From contig NZ_CP045571.1 of assembly GCF_009662475.1 (NCBI RefSeq), positions 866,501 through 930,500 of the forward strand: DNA of 64,000 nt. The letters run 5' to 3'. The translations under genes and the position numbers were made by a program. Below, in pieces: positions 45,608 to 58,161 of this stretch. This DNA is from Acidithiobacillus thiooxidans ATCC 19377 (GTDB taxonomy: Bacteria; Pseudomonadota; Gammaproteobacteria; Acidithiobacillales; Acidithiobacillaceae). Under the pieces are notes generated by a model. It saw only the letters and a program-made list of their open reading frames with translations, ran no database searches and was not told where the DNA came from. Positions within the stretch are counted from its first letter, which is position 1. Each line of letters starts with the position of its first letter.

Positions 45608-47107
45608 TTAAGAATGGGTAGGCGTAGTCGTTGACTTCTGATCCGGCTTGTTCCACCAGCCACCCCCCAAAGCCACGAGTAATGCGGCACTATCCTGATA
45701 ACGCTGGGATTGAGCCTTGATCTCGGCAATTTTGGCGGTGTTGTACTGGACTTCAGCCGTCAGCAGGGTCAGATAATCACTGGCACCGGCGCGGTAACTG
45801 GCCTGCGCCAGTTTAAGTGCTTCCCGGGAAGCGGACAGCGCCTCACGCTGGGCGGCGAGGGCCTGGGCATCATGCTCCACCGCCCGCAACCCGTTGGCCA
45901 CCTGATCAAAAGCATTGAGCACGGTGCTGCGGTAGTTGGCGTAGAGTGCGTCATAGGCAGCATGTGCCTCGGCTTTCTGGGCTTCCAGTTTGCCACCTTC
46001 AAACAAAGGCTGGGACATGGACCCGACCAGGCTCCAGATGCTGCTGACGGGGTCAAAAAATATGTTGGGGTTGCTGGCGGCATTGCCGAATGCGGCCGTC
46101 AGCTTGACGGTCGGATAAAACTGCGCGCGCGCTTCCCCTATCTGCGCATTTGCCGCTTTCATCTGGGCCATTACGGCGCGGATATCCGGTCTTTGCTGGA
46201 GGAGTTGCGACGGTAAGCTGACGGGCAGTTTTTCCGGCAGTTTCAGATCGGTCAGCGTAAAATTCTGGCGTTTGGCATTCGCAGGAAATGCCCCAACGAG
46301 AATGGCGAGTTCATGGCGATAGACGGCCAGCTGCTGTTCCAGCGGCGGCAGGGTGGCGGCTTCACTGGCCATCTGACTTTTTTGGGTCATGACGGTGCTA
46401 TAGTCGATGGCACCGGCACGATACTGATTTTCGGTCAGTTCCAGCAGTTTTTTTTCGTGGGCGATGATGGCCCTGGTAGCCTGGATTTGTTCTGCGGTAG
46501 CCGCTTCATCAATGGCGGTGGTGACAATGTTGCCGGTAAGGGTCAGTTTTGCGGCTTCCAACTGCCACTGTTGGTATTTCACCAACTCTTCGCTGTTGCG
46601 ATACACCAGGCGATTAACACCAAAAATGTCAGGGTAATAAGACACCCCCAGCGACCCGTTGATCAATGAGTAATGGATACCCCCACTGCCACCAAAAGTG
46701 GCGGCCGTGCTTTTGCTGCGATTGGCCTGCAGGGTGCCAGTTACCTGCGGATAAAAAATGCTGGCATTGGCACGCGCTGTGGCTTGGGCTTCACGCATTT
46801 GGGCCTGGGCAGCCGCAATGGTCGGACTGTTTTTCAGGCCCACGCTGATGAGGGTATCCAGAGCTTTGGAGTGGAACAGTTTCCACCATTGTTCATGTAG
46901 CTCGGTGCCATACTGGATTTCCTGTGCTGCTCCGGCCATACCGCCGGGCGTAACGGTTTTTACCGGACTTTTGCCCGCCGTATAAGCCATTTTGTCGGAA
47001 GGCGCGGGCGGCACCCGTAGCTTGGGTTCAAAGCTACAGGCTGCCAGACTGCTGGCAACACCTAGGGCCAAGAGGGCCGCAACGGGTTTGGGTAGTGGTT
47101 TGTGCAC
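45608..47107 (-). CDS. Outer-membrane efflux lipoprotein (NodT/OprM-like)
   Basis: A 499-residue TolC-like channel with a lipoprotein signal ending SSLAAC (lipid-anchored Cys). It has two OEP repeats (ALDTLISVGLKNSPTIAAAQAQ; ALKLAQASYRAGASDYLTLL). It starts with GTG 47107 after GAGAGG. First gene of the tripartite pump operon; a promoter and operator lie immediately upstream. Confidence 0.92.
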   Translation of the reverse strand: MHKPLPKPVAALLALGVASSLAACSFEPKLRVPPAPSDKMAYTAGKSPVKTVTPGGMAGAAQEIQYGTELHEQWWKLFHSKALDTLISVGLKNSPTIAAAQAQMREAQATARANASIFYPQVTGTLQANRSKSTAATFGGSGGIHYSLINGSLGVSYYPDIFGVNRLVYRNSEELVKYQQWQLEAAKLTLTGNIVTTAIDEAATAEQIQATRAIIAHEKKLLELTENQYRAGAIDYSTVMTQKSQMASEAATLPPLEQQLAVYRHELAILVGAFPANAKRQNFTLTDLKLPEKLPVSLPSQLLQQRPDIRAVMAQMKAANAQIGEARAQFYPTVKLTAAFGNAASNPNIFFDPVSSIWSLVGSMSQPLFEGGKLEAQKAEAHAAYDALYANYRSTVLNAFDQVANGLRAVEHDAQALAAQREALSASREALKLAQASYRAGASDYLTLLTAEVQYNTAKIAEIKAQSQRYQDSAALLVALGGGWWNKPDQKSTTTPTHS

Positions 47108-47132
47108 TAAAAATTACCTCTCAGAGGTCTGA

Positions 47133-47175
47133 ACCGACCGGTCAGTATAATGGCTATTATTGGCAATTCTGTCAA
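47133..47175 (-). promoter_or_regulatory. Promoter with TetR-type operator for the RND operon
   Basis: On the minus strand, TTGACA (47170-47175) precedes CATTAT by 17 bp, with TATACT (47144-47149) slightly further. The palindrome ACCGACCGGTCAGT (47133-47146) overlaps this region and matches the site upstream of the DHA2 pump, apart from its shorter centre. One TetR-family repressor may control both pumps. Confidence 0.65.
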
Positions 47176-47352
47176 ACTCGGGCCTGTTCAAGCTATAGAA
47201 CCATGACGGGCATCCTCTACGGTCACCCCTGTCCAGTCATTCAAGCTAAATTGTCGCATGAATATATAGAGTTAAAAAATGCTACAGAACGCTTGATTCT
47301 TGTAGAATTTCACCCCATATTAACTGTGCAACAATTTTTATTGGGGGAGCGA

Positions 47353-48159
47353 ATGAATAAAAAATTTTTGGGAACAAGCATCCTGCTTGTCAGTTTAGTC
47401 ACGGCACCATTAGCATGGGCCGAACCTTCTGTCACTCAGGTGACGCAAGCCATTCACAGTGGTCATCTGGACCAGGCACAAAGCATGATGCAGGAAGTGC
47501 TGACTACGCATCCTAATTCTGCGGAGGCGCAATACCTGGAGTCGAGAATTCTCGCACGTCAGGGCAAATGGTCAGAAGCTGCAGCGGCCCTGCAGAAATC
47601 TGAACAACTGGCTCCGACCATGCCTTTCGTCAAGCCGGAAGTCTTGCAGAAATTCAAAAAATCCGTGCAGAGTCATAGCAAGGCTGTGACCAGGCCGGCG
47701 GCTGAAAAAAAGAGTCCCTGGGGCTCCGCTTTGGTCTTTTTTCTGGGCCTGATTGTGTTGATTGTGGCGATCTCCATGTTTTTACGGCGGCGCCGGCAGA
47801 GTGCACAACTGATGTATCGGGGTGGGCCGACCCCAGGGCCGTTTGGCAGTATGAATGGTGGCTATGGACCTAATGGTCCGGGATATCCTGGTGGTCCGAT
47901 GGGGGGAATGCCCCAACAGGGTGGTGGCTTGGGTTCTAATCTCGCATCGGGAATTGCTACCGGTGTCGGAGTGGGTGCCGGGCTGGCTGCCGGACAGGCG
48001 CTTGCCGGAAGTTTGTTCGGTGGTCACGAAGCTGCCGGAACACAAGCCAATGCATCAGGCAATGACGATCTAGGCCTGACCGATGATTCCTGGGGTAATG
48101 ACCAGCTAGCCAGTAATGATGATTTCGGGATGGATGATGGCGGCGATGGCTGGGGCTGA
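47353..48159 (+). CDS. Membrane TPR protein with glycine-rich C-terminus
   Basis: A 268-residue protein with a signal peptide (LLVSLVTAPLAWA), one or two TPR-like repeats (residues 25-95, GHLDQAQSMMQEVLTTHPNSAEAQYLESR), a membrane helix (ALVFFLGLIVLIVAISMFL) and a basic stretch RRRRQ. The end is glycine-rich, then GIATGVGVGAGLAAGQALAGSL, and acidic, rich in D and G. Orientation suggests TPR in the periplasm and the C-terminus in the cytoplasm. Function is unknown. ATG 47353 is preceded by GGGGGAG. Confidence 0.75.
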   Translation: MNKKFLGTSILLVSLVTAPLAWAEPSVTQVTQAIHSGHLDQAQSMMQEVLTTHPNSAEAQYLESRILARQGKWSEAAAALQKSEQLAPTMPFVKPEVLQKFKKSVQSHSKAVTRPAAEKKSPWGSALVFFLGLIVLIVAISMFLRRRRQSAQLMYRGGPTPGPFGSMNGGYGPNGPGYPGGPMGGMPQQGGGLGSNLASGIATGVGVGAGLAAGQALAGSLFGGHEAAGTQANASGNDDLGLTDDSWGNDQLASNDDFGMDDGGDGWG

Positions 48160-48182
48160 CCTTTTGTTATTTGCTTAAAAAG

Positions 48183-48212
48183 AAAGGGCGAATGGATAAG
48201 TCGCCCTTTTTG
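48183..48212 (+). terminator. Bidirectional hairpin terminator
   Basis: A perfect 9-bp stem AAAGGGCGA / TCGCCCTTT with a 9-nt loop, continued by T residues on the plus strand and A residues on the left, so it can stop transcripts from both sides. It ends the membrane TPR gene; the convergent maf gene starts beyond. Confidence 0.75.
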
Positions 48213-48269
48213 CTTCCTGGCTGGTCGGACCTGCTGTAATGCATCCATCCTGATTGTCGATGCCTGATC

Positions 48270-48848
48270 TCAGGGGAGCGCATATCCCCGGCGGCGCAAC
48301 ACTTCGGAAATGGTCAGCAGCGGCATTCCCATCAGGGCGTTGGGGTCTGCGCCTTCCATTTTTTCCAGCAGACTGATCCCCAGACCTTCAGAACGTAAAC
48401 TTCCGGCACAGTCGAGGGGCTGATCTTTTTCAATATAGCGACGGATATCCTCCGGGCTTAGTGCGCGTAAGGTTAGAGAGTAGGGTACGATGAACTGCTC
48501 CGCGCCGCTGGCATCCGCTATGGCAATACCATTGAGATATTCGACCCGACGACCTTGCATCCATTGCAGTTGCTCTTCGGCCCTGGCAACGGATTCTGGC
48601 TTTCCCAGAACCCGACCTGCACAGTAAGCCATTTGATCAGCGCCGATAACCAATGCTTCGGGGTGGCTGGCTAATACGGCTCGCGCCTTGGCCAGAGCCA
48701 GACGCGCCACCAGCTGTACCGGGGTTTCCTCCGGAAGTGGGCTTTCATCAACCTGGGAAGCTACGCAGCGAAAGGGAATTTGCAGACGCTGCAGCAATGC
48801 CTTTCGATACGGGCTGGTGGAGGCCAGAATCAGTTCAGGTAGCGACAT
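48270..48848 (-). CDS. Maf-family nucleotide pyrophosphatase (YceF-like)
   Basis: A 192-residue Maf protein that hydrolyses non-canonical or methylated nucleotides. N-terminal LILASTSPYRKALLQRL, VDESPLPEETP, and VIGADQMAYCAGRVLGKP with YceF-type residues suggest 7-methyl-GTP as substrate. ATG 48848 gives the conserved start; an in-frame upstream extension to 48923 overlaps ppc. It is 11 bases downstream of ppc on the same strand. Confidence 0.88.
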   Translation of the reverse strand: MSLPELILASTSPYRKALLQRLQIPFRCVASQVDESPLPEETPVQLVARLALAKARAVLASHPEALVIGADQMAYCAGRVLGKPESVARAEEQLQWMQGRRVEYLNGIAIADASGAEQFIVPYSLTLRALSPEDIRRYIEKDQPLDCAGSLRSEGLGISLLEKMEGADPNALMGMPLLTISEVLRRRGYALP

Positions 48849-48859
48849 GAAAAGTTTTT

Positions 48860-51646
48860 TCAGCCTGTATTGCGTTGTCCGGCGGCGATGGCGTTGATGG
48901 TGCGCAGCAGGGGGTCCAGCCATATTTCCCGGAATTCCGGCGGTGCATCATCATTGCGGTAACGGCGGAGCAGGGCGAGCTGAATATGATTCAGGGGTTC
49001 CATGTATACGTTACGACGCTGCAAAGAAAAAGCGAGACCAGGATTATCGGAAAGCAGCTGCTCGGTTCCAGCCATGGCCAGCATTTCTCCAAGACTCAGT
49101 TCGAACTCCTGGCGGATTTTCTGGAAAACCGACCTGGCGAGCTCCTGATCAATTGGTAAGCCGGCATATTCTCCCGCCAGCGCCATGTCGGTTTTGGCCA
49201 TAGCCATGCTGATGTTGCCCATCAGTGCATGGAAAAAAGGCCAGTGCTGATACATGTTCTGAAGAATTTCCAGCCGTTCGGGTTTTTCCGCCCGCCATTG
49301 GGCAATAGCAGAACCCAGCCCGAACCAGGCCGGAAGAATATGGCGGGACTGTGCCCAGGCAAATATCCAGGGAATCGCCCGAATCGAGCTCATGGAACGG
49401 TCACTGCGCTGCCGGTGTGAGGGGCGTGAGCCAATGTTCATGTGCGCTATTTCATTCAGCGGGGTTGCTTCATAGAAATAATCCAGAAAACCCGGGGTGT
49501 TTTCCGTAAGGTCACGATAGGCCTTTTCGCCCAAATGGGTGAGCTCTGTCATGACCTTGAGATAAGCCGGGTTGTCGGGGGTAACCGGACGGACCAGACC
49601 GATGCTGGCTTTGATGAGGCCGGCGGTGCCGACAGTCAACTCATATATGGCAGTTTCGAGATTGGCATATTTGAAGGACAGGACTTCACCCTGTTCGGTA
49701 ATTTTGATTTGTCCACGAACCGTGTCCGGCGGTTGCGCCAGAATGGCTTCATAGGTGGGACCTCCACCGCGACCGACGCTGCCGCCACGGCCATGAAACA
49801 CGCGAATTTGAATATTACGTTTGTCAGCTATGGCAGCCAGGCGCAGCTGGGCCTGATACAGCGACCAACTGGACGATAAAATGCCGCCATCCTTGCAGGA
49901 ATCGGAGTATCCAAGCATGACCTCCTGGGTGTTTTCCTGGCTGCTGAGGATTTCGGTATAAACCGGGTTATCGAGCAGCGTGGACATGACAGCATCCATA
50001 CGCTCCAGATCGTGAATGGTCTCAAACAGTGGGGTGACGGCAATTTCACTGTAAAGTCCCTGTCGAGACCAGCCTGCCAGCCCGAATTCCTTGGCCAGCA
50101 CCAGTACTTCGAGGATATGACTGGCTTCGTGGGTCATGGAAATCACGTAATTTCCAAATCCGGAAGCGCTGATCTCGCGGCGAAGCTGGGCGATACAACG
50201 AAACATGGCGCAGGTTTCGGCAGCCAGCGGCGAAAGTTCAGGGTGGTGTTCAACTAACGGGCCGGGACGTTTGAGGGCTTCCGTCAGAGTTATCAGTCTG
50301 GCTTCTTCAGACATTTCAAGGTAACCGGCAAAACCCGGGACATCTGCGTACAGTTCTGAAATAGTTCGGGAATGCACGGTAGATTCCTGGCGAATATCGA
50401 GATTGGCCAGATGAAAACCGAAAGTCTGTACCAGCCAGACTATATCCTGAATATCATGATCAGCGATGTAATCATCATTGTGACCGCGCAAGGAGTCACG
50501 CACGAGGAGCAGGTCATCCAGAAAGGCTTCGGCTGATCCATAAGCCGGGCCAGCGGATTCATTCATGATCTGGCCGTTTTCCAGTTGTCTCAGGCGCAAA
50601 TCCAGGCGGGTCATCATGTAGCGCAGCTTGCGGCGATAGGGTTCACTGGGAAAGCGTTGATCCACCCACTCGGCCAGTTCCGGAAAATCATCGGCGTCGC
50701 GTTCCAGGGAGGCGAGCAGAACCGGCGAAATGCCACAGAATCGGCTGGAATGACCCAACAGTTGATAAAGTCCGCTGAGCCGTTGCTGATATTCCTTGAG
50801 GACCTCGACGCTCTGGGTGCGCAAGGCCCAGCTGGTAATGGCGGCGGTGACGTTGGGATTGCCATCCCGATCTCCGCCAATCCATGAACCAAAACGAATA
50901 AACGCGGGAATGTCGATGTCATCGTTGGCAAATACCCGTCGCGCCGCCCGACGGGCGGCGCGATAGGTCATGGGTACGGCTTTGAACAGGCTGTCGCGAA
51001 AGAAGAATAAACCGTTCTCCACTTCATCCTGAACCTGGGGTTTGTTGGTCCGGACTTCTTCGGTTTCCCAGAGGATCTGGATTTGTGCCCGCAAATTGTC
51101 GATGACTTCTTTTTCTTCTTCATCGTTCAGGCTGGGGTCATCGAGTGTTTGGCTGACCACGAAAATGCGGCGCAGTCCATGCAGCACCGTGCGCCGTTTG
51201 GATTCAGTAGGGTGTGCGGTAAAGACAGGTAAATAGCGGGTCTGATCGAGCAGGTACTGAATTTGGCCGGAGGTGATGCCCTGTTGCTGGAGGGAACGGA
51301 AAGTTTCTTCAAAGGATCCCGTCCACAGTCCGTAGCCCTTCTGTAAAAGGCGACGGCGTTGCAGATGCTGGGATTCTTCTTCGGCAATGTTGACCAGGCT
51401 GAAATAGGTGTTGAAGGCACGAATCACCAGTACCAGATCATCCTGGGGCAAGGCGTCTATGAAGCGGGCAAGTTTTTCCCGTAGGCGGGTATCTTCTTTT
51501 TTATGGAGGCGGATATAGCCTTGGCGAAGCTGTTCCACGGCGTTGAAAACCCGGGTTCCGGCCTGCTCGCGTAAGACTTCACCGAGCAGATTGCCCAATA
51601 ATTTCACTCGGCTACGGAGCGCCTTATCGTCGATGGCCGTTTTGTC
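48860..51646 (-). CDS. ppc: Phosphoenolpyruvate carboxylase
   Basis: A 928-residue enzyme that carboxylates PEP to oxaloacetate and replenishes the TCA cycle, important for autotrophs. Catalytic signatures: VFTAHPTESKRRTVLHGL (active-site His), SDSCKDGGILSSSW and VFHGRGGSVGRGGGPTY, with C-terminal RRNVYMEPLNHIQLALLRRYR. GTG 51646 was chosen because AAGGAG lies nine bases upstream; a longer frame to 51751 has no support. Confidence 0.95.
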   Translation of the reverse strand, partial: DKTAIDDKALRSRVKLLGNLLGEVLREQAGTRVFNAVEQLRQGYIRLHKKEDTRLREKLARFIDALPQDDLVLVIRAFNTYFSLVNIAEEESQHLQRRRLLQKGYGLWTGSFEETFRSLQQQGITSGQIQYLLDQTRYLPVFTAHPTESKRRTVLHGLRRIFVVSQTLDDPSLNDEEEKEVIDNLRAQIQILWETEEVRTNKPQVQDEVENGLFFFRDSLFKAVPMTYRAARRAARRVFANDDIDIPAFIRFGSWIGGDRDGNPNVTAAITSWALRTQSVEVLKEYQQRLSGLYQLLGHSSRFCGISPVLLASLERDADDFPELAEWVDQRFPSEPYRRKLRYMMTRLDLRLRQLENGQIMNESAGPAYGSAEAFLDDLLLVRDSLRGHNDDYIADHDIQDIVWLVQTFGFHLANLDIRQESTVHSRTISELYADVPGFAGYLEMSEEARLITLTEALKRPGPLVEHHPELSPLAAETCAMFRCIAQLRREISASGFGNYVISMTHEASHILEVLVLAKEFGLAGWSRQGLYSEIAVTPLFETIHDLERMDAVMSTLLDNPVYTEILSSQENTQEVMLGYSDSCKDGGILSSSWSLYQAQLRLAAIADKRNIQIRVFHGRGGSVGRGGGPTYEAILAQPPDTVRGQIKITEQGEVLSFKYANLETAIYELTVGTAGLIKASIGLVRPVTPDNPAYLKVMTELTHLGEKAYRDLTENTPGFLDYFYEATPLNEIAHMNIGSRPSHRQRSDRSMSSIRAIPWIFAWAQSRHILPAWFGLGSAIAQWRAEKPERLEILQNMYQHWPFFHALMGNISMAMAKTDMALAGEYAGLPIDQELARSVFQKIRQEFELSLGEMLAMAGTEQLLSDNPGLAFSLQRRNVYMEPLNHIQLALLRRYRNDDAPPEFREIWLDPLLRTINAIAAGQRNTG

Positions 51647-51937
51647 CACTAATTGCTTCTCCTTGAATTTTAGGAACCTTACACTGTCAGGACCATCTGG
51701 ATGACAGGCGGATGTTGATTCTAAGCTAATGGCAAGCAGGCTGCAGGTCAATCATTCACGGCTGGATCGCTGGCCGCAGTGGCTTCAGTCCATCATAAAT
51801 ATGGTTCAATTAGTGGACCTTATAAGCATGGCTTTCCCGTCTATTTTGAGCTAGTCTAAGTTCCATGCAGTGAAATCTGTCCCGCAGGCTTTTCACTACC
51901 CTAAAAGCGCCATGAAGCATAGTCAAGGAGATAAAAA

Positions 51938-52207
51938 ATGGCCGGTCAACAAAAAGGACAAATTCTTCAGGATCCTTTTCTTAATTTGCTGCGTAAGGAA
52001 CACGTTCCCGTCGCCATCTATCTGGTCAACGGGATCAAGTTGCAGGGATTTGTCGAATCCTTCGACCAGTTCGTTGTTTTGTTGCGGAATAATGTCAGCC
52101 AAATGATTTACAAGCATGCCATATCTACGGTGGTTCCCGGTCGTGATGTACGCTTGCCTTTGCCTGAGGGCGAAGGTGAGGTGACGGCGACGGAAGAAGA
52201 GGCCTGA
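51938..52207 (+). CDS. hfq: RNA chaperone Hfq
   Basis: An 89-residue Sm-like protein with [41 protein letters not shown] (Sm1) and [10 protein letters not shown] (Sm2). It mediates sRNA-mRNA pairing. AAGGAG precedes the ATG. First gene of hfq-hflX-hflK-hflC-hisZ-purA. The 291-bp divergent region with ppc holds no gene I can see. Confidence 0.97.
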   Translation: MAGQQKGQILQDPFLNLLRKEHVPVAIYLVNGIKLQGFVESFDQFVVLLRNNVSQMIYKHAISTVVPGRDVRLPLPEGEGEVTATEEEA

Positions 52208-52266
52208 TCCTGACCCATAGTGCAGTTGCAGTAGACGCGCCCCGTGAGCGGGTCCTTCTGGTCCAT

Positions 52267-53556
52267 GTGATATTACATGGCGAAGTTGATCTTGACGACG
52301 GGGCCGAATTTTTTCATCTGGCTACCGACAGCGACGCGGATGTTCTCGAATTAATCCCTGTGACCCGCAATCGCCCTGATCCGGCAACTTTTATTGGCAG
52401 TGGCAAAGTGCAGGAACTGGCCGAAAAAGTGCGGGAAGTGGCAGCGGATCTGGTTTTATTTGACCGATCGTTAAGTCCGGTGCAGGAGCGCAACCTGGAA
52501 CGGGCCTTGCAGTGCCGGGTGATTGATCGGGTCGGGTTGATTCTGGATATTTTTGCGCGGCGTGCCCGTACACATGAGGGTAAATTACAGGTCGAGCTTG
52601 CTCAATTGACCCGCTTGCGGACGCGCCTGATTCGCGGCTGGACCCATCTGGAGAGGCAACGCGGAGGCATTGGCTTGCGTGGTCCGGGTGAAACACAGCT
52701 GGAGACAGACCGCCGCCTGATTGGAGATCGTATTCAGTCCCTGCGGCACAAGCTGGTCAAGGTAGCTGCCCATCGGGCGACCCAGCGCCGGGCCCGGCAG
52801 CGCGCTCCGTTGCCAACTGTGGCTTTGGTGGGCTATACCAATGCGGGTAAATCCACTTTGTTCAATGCCCTGACCGAGCGCAGTAATTATGCGGCAAATC
52901 GTTTGTTCGCGACGCTGGACCCGGCTATTGGCCGTTTGCAGGTTGCTGGGCAGGATGCGGTGTTGCTTGCGGATACGGTGGGCTTCATGCGTGACTTGCC
53001 GACGGATCTGATTGCTGCATTTCGGGCAACGCTGGAAGAGGTGAATCAGGCGCAATTGCTCTTGCATGTCGTCGATGGCAGCGCAGTGGATCGTGATACG
53101 CAAATGGCTGCAGTCGAATCTGTCCTTAAAGAAATTGCAGCGGATTCTCTGCCGGTGCTGGTGGTTTTCAACAAGGTCGACATGACGGGTGAAGCGAGTG
53201 GAGGGCTGTATGATGCTTCGGGAACATTGATTGCGGTGAATGTCAGTGCCCGGAGCGGTGCAGGTCTTGATGCGTTGCTGCAAGCTATTCTCGAACGGGT
53301 TGGTCGCTCTATTTTGCGCGTCGAGCTGCTGCTGAGTCCTGAGGAAGGCGCTTTGCGTGCCTGTTTGCATCGTCTGGCCAGTGTCATTGACGAAGATTTT
53401 GACGAGGAAGGTAAAACCCGGATGGTTTTTGATATTGATGATCTGGCATGGCGACGTCTGCGCGCGCAAATGCGTGACAATGGTTGTCAGGCGCAGGACC
53501 CGACCTCTACAATACCCGAAATAATCAAGGAAGGAGATTGGTATGCCGTGGAGTGA
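52267..53556 (+). CDS. hflX: GTPase HflX
   Basis: A GTPase that binds 50S subunits and splits stalled or heat-damaged ribosomes. Signatures: FIGSGKVQEL, LQVELAQLTRLRTRLIRGW, GGIGLRGPGETQLETDRR, G1 GYTNAGKST, G3 DTVGF and G4 NKVD. GTG 52267 is the first normal start in frame, but conserved-looking residues (APRERVLLVHV) continue upstream to about 52201 without a stop. A CTG at 52210 with AGAGG seven bases before it may be the real start, giving 448 residues instead of 429. The end overlaps hflK by 14 bases. Confidence 0.93.
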   Translation: MILHGEVDLDDGAEFFHLATDSDADVLELIPVTRNRPDPATFIGSGKVQELAEKVREVAADLVLFDRSLSPVQERNLERALQCRVIDRVGLILDIFARRARTHEGKLQVELAQLTRLRTRLIRGWTHLERQRGGIGLRGPGETQLETDRRLIGDRIQSLRHKLVKVAAHRATQRRARQRAPLPTVALVGYTNAGKSTLFNALTERSNYAANRLFATLDPAIGRLQVAGQDAVLLADTVGFMRDLPTDLIAAFRATLEEVNQAQLLLHVVDGSAVDRDTQMAAVESVLKEIAADSLPVLVVFNKVDMTGEASGGLYDASGTLIAVNVSARSGAGLDALLQAILERVGRSILRVELLLSPEEGALRACLHRLASVIDEDFDEEGKTRMVFDIDDLAWRRLRAQMRDNGCQAQDPTSTIPEIIKEGDWYAVE

Positions 53557-54748
53557 TCCGGGCGGAAACGGAAACAACAACAATAATAATAACAACCCCT
53601 GGGGACGGCGTCCCAACCCACAAAAGCCTGCTTTTGACATTCAGAAAATTACCCAGGAGTTGAAAAAACTGGGTGCTTTGCTGGGTTCCGGCAAAGGTCG
53701 GGGTTCTGGAGGTCCCAAGTGGGATCCGCGCTGGCTGCACCGTTTGCCCATCATTATTATCGGCATACTGATTTTATTCTGGATTGCATCGGGTATTTAT
53801 ATTGTCGGACCCAATGCCGAAGGCGTGGTGCTGCGTTTTGGCAAGGAAGTCGGCACTACCCAGCCGGGCCTTCATTATCACTTGCCTGTGCCTTTTGAAA
53901 GCGTTTCCTTACTCAGAACCGCCGAGAATCAGCGGATTGTTTTGGGTTACAGTGGCGCCGTGGATACCCTGAATCCAGGAATGATGCTGACGGCCAATGG
54001 TGACGTGGTGGATGTTCACTTTGCCGTGGATTACCGTATCAGCAATGCCAGTCATTACCTGTTTTCCAGCACCAATCCAGAGCAGTTGATTCGCTATGCG
54101 GCTTTGTCTGCCATGCGCAATGCCGTGGGGAAAAGCCAGTTGAAAGCCTTGATGCATGTGGATCAAAGCGCCATGGCCCAGCAGATCCAGCAAAGTAGCC
54201 AGAATTTGCTGACGGGATTACATGCTGGCGTGACAATCAACGCAGTGCAGATTCTCAGCATTCATCTTCCCAAACCGGTGCAGGCTTCCTACACCGACGT
54301 GATGACTGCCCGCGAGGATATGGCCCGATCCCGGCGTGAGGCGGAAGCCTATGCCAGCAGCATTATTCCCAAGGCCAAGGGTGAAGCCGCCACTATGGTG
54401 ACAGCGGCCGAAGCCTACAAGTTGCAGGTGGTAGGTCGTGCCAAGGGCGATGCTGCCCGCTTTACGGACTTGCTGCAGGCTTATCAGAAGAACCCCCAGG
54501 TGGTGAGTGAGCGTATGTATTTGCATACCATGCAGGATATTCTTGGCAGCACGCAAAAAGTCATCATGGATAGTCATGGAAAAGCAGTGATTTATTTGCA
54601 TATGCCCGAAAAAACTGCCGCTCAGCCCAGTGCGAGCACACGCTCGGTAGCGTCGGCCACCGCTGCAGATCGCAGTACGGCTCCGGTCGCTAATACCGAC
54701 AGTGCTGCCAGCCAACCGGTGCTGCCGGTTTCAGGAGCGCGCTCATGA
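53543..54748 (+). CDS. hflK: Membrane protease modulator HflK
   Basis: A 401-residue SPFH/prohibitin-type membrane protein. An Asn/Gly-rich cytoplasmic leader with an eight-asparagine run is followed by a membrane helix (LPIIIIGILILFWIASGIY), the band-7 domain (VVLRFGKEVGTTQPGLHYHLP) and a coiled coil. With HflC it forms a large periplasmic cage around FtsH. The final bases overlap hflC (ATGA). Confidence 0.94.
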   Translation: MPWSDPGGNGNNNNNNNNPWGRRPNPQKPAFDIQKITQELKKLGALLGSGKGRGSGGPKWDPRWLHRLPIIIIGILILFWIASGIYIVGPNAEGVVLRFGKEVGTTQPGLHYHLPVPFESVSLLRTAENQRIVLGYSGAVDTLNPGMMLTANGDVVDVHFAVDYRISNASHYLFSSTNPEQLIRYAALSAMRNAVGKSQLKALMHVDQSAMAQQIQQSSQNLLTGLHAGVTINAVQILSIHLPKPVQASYTDVMTAREDMARSRREAEAYASSIIPKAKGEAATMVTAAEAYKLQVVGRAKGDAARFTDLLQAYQKNPQVVSERMYLHTMQDILGSTQKVIMDSHGKAVIYLHMPEKTAAQPSASTRSVASATAADRSTAPVANTDSAASQPVLPVSGARS

Positions 54749-55616
54749 AAAACTGGATATGGGCTGTACTGATTGTTTTTCTCGCGGTGCTGCTGCTGGC
54801 CTCTGCCAGTTTTTATACGGTCAATCAGTCACAAAATGCCTTGCTCATGCAATTTGGCAAGCAAATCAGTGTGCAGAAGGCCCCCGGTCTTTATTTGAAA
54901 TGGCCGGTTTTGCAAAATGTGGAATATGTGGATAAACGCTTGCAAAATTACAGTCCGCAACCGGAGTCCTTTCTGACCCAGGACAAAAAGCCCTTACTGC
55001 TGAGTTATTTCGCTGAATGGCAGGTGGTGAATCCTGGAGTTTATTATGCGCGGTTGCATGATCAGGCGAATGCCCAGACCCAAATTGGCGATGTTCTGCG
55101 CGCGGCTTTGCGCAGTCAGATTGCGACGATGTCCATGGAGGCACTCATTGCTGCCCGGCAGCAGGAAATTTCCAGCCCGGTCATGCAGGCGGCAGACCAG
55201 CACTTGTCAACTTTTGGCATTCGCCTTGTGGACTTGCGGATTTTGCAGGTAGGCTTGCCCCCGGAACTGCTGCAGGCAACTTACAAGCGCATGGAGGCGG
55301 AGCAAACTCAGCAGGCCAATACCTACCATTCCCAAGGTAAAGCTGATGCGGAGCAAATTCGTGCCAGCGCCGAGAAAGAAAAAACCAGCATTCTGGCTGA
55401 TGCTTATCGTCAACAGGAGCAGATCAAGGGGCAGGGTGATGCCGAAGCGGCCTCCATTTACGGGGATGCTTATGGAAAGGATCCGAAATTTTTTGCCTTT
55501 TATCGCAGTCTTGAAGCGTATCGTCACGCTTTGAGTGATAAAACCGTGCTGGTACTCAATCCGGATTCTCCATTTTTCAAATATTTTCGGCATTCCTTGA
55601 ATGAGGCGGGAAAATA

Positions 55617-55617
<1 letters not shown>
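54745..55617 (+). CDS. hflC: Membrane protease modulator HflC
   Basis: A 290-residue partner of HflK with one N-terminal membrane helix (WAVLIVFLAVLLLASASFY) and a band-7 domain (QNALLMQFGKQISVQKAPGLYLKWP), then a long coiled coil (ADAEQIRASAEKEKTSILADAYRQQ). It shares its stop codon with the hisZ start. Confidence 0.94.
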
Positions 55618-58147
<2,530 letters not shown>

Positions 58148-58161
58148 ATAGGAAATATAAA

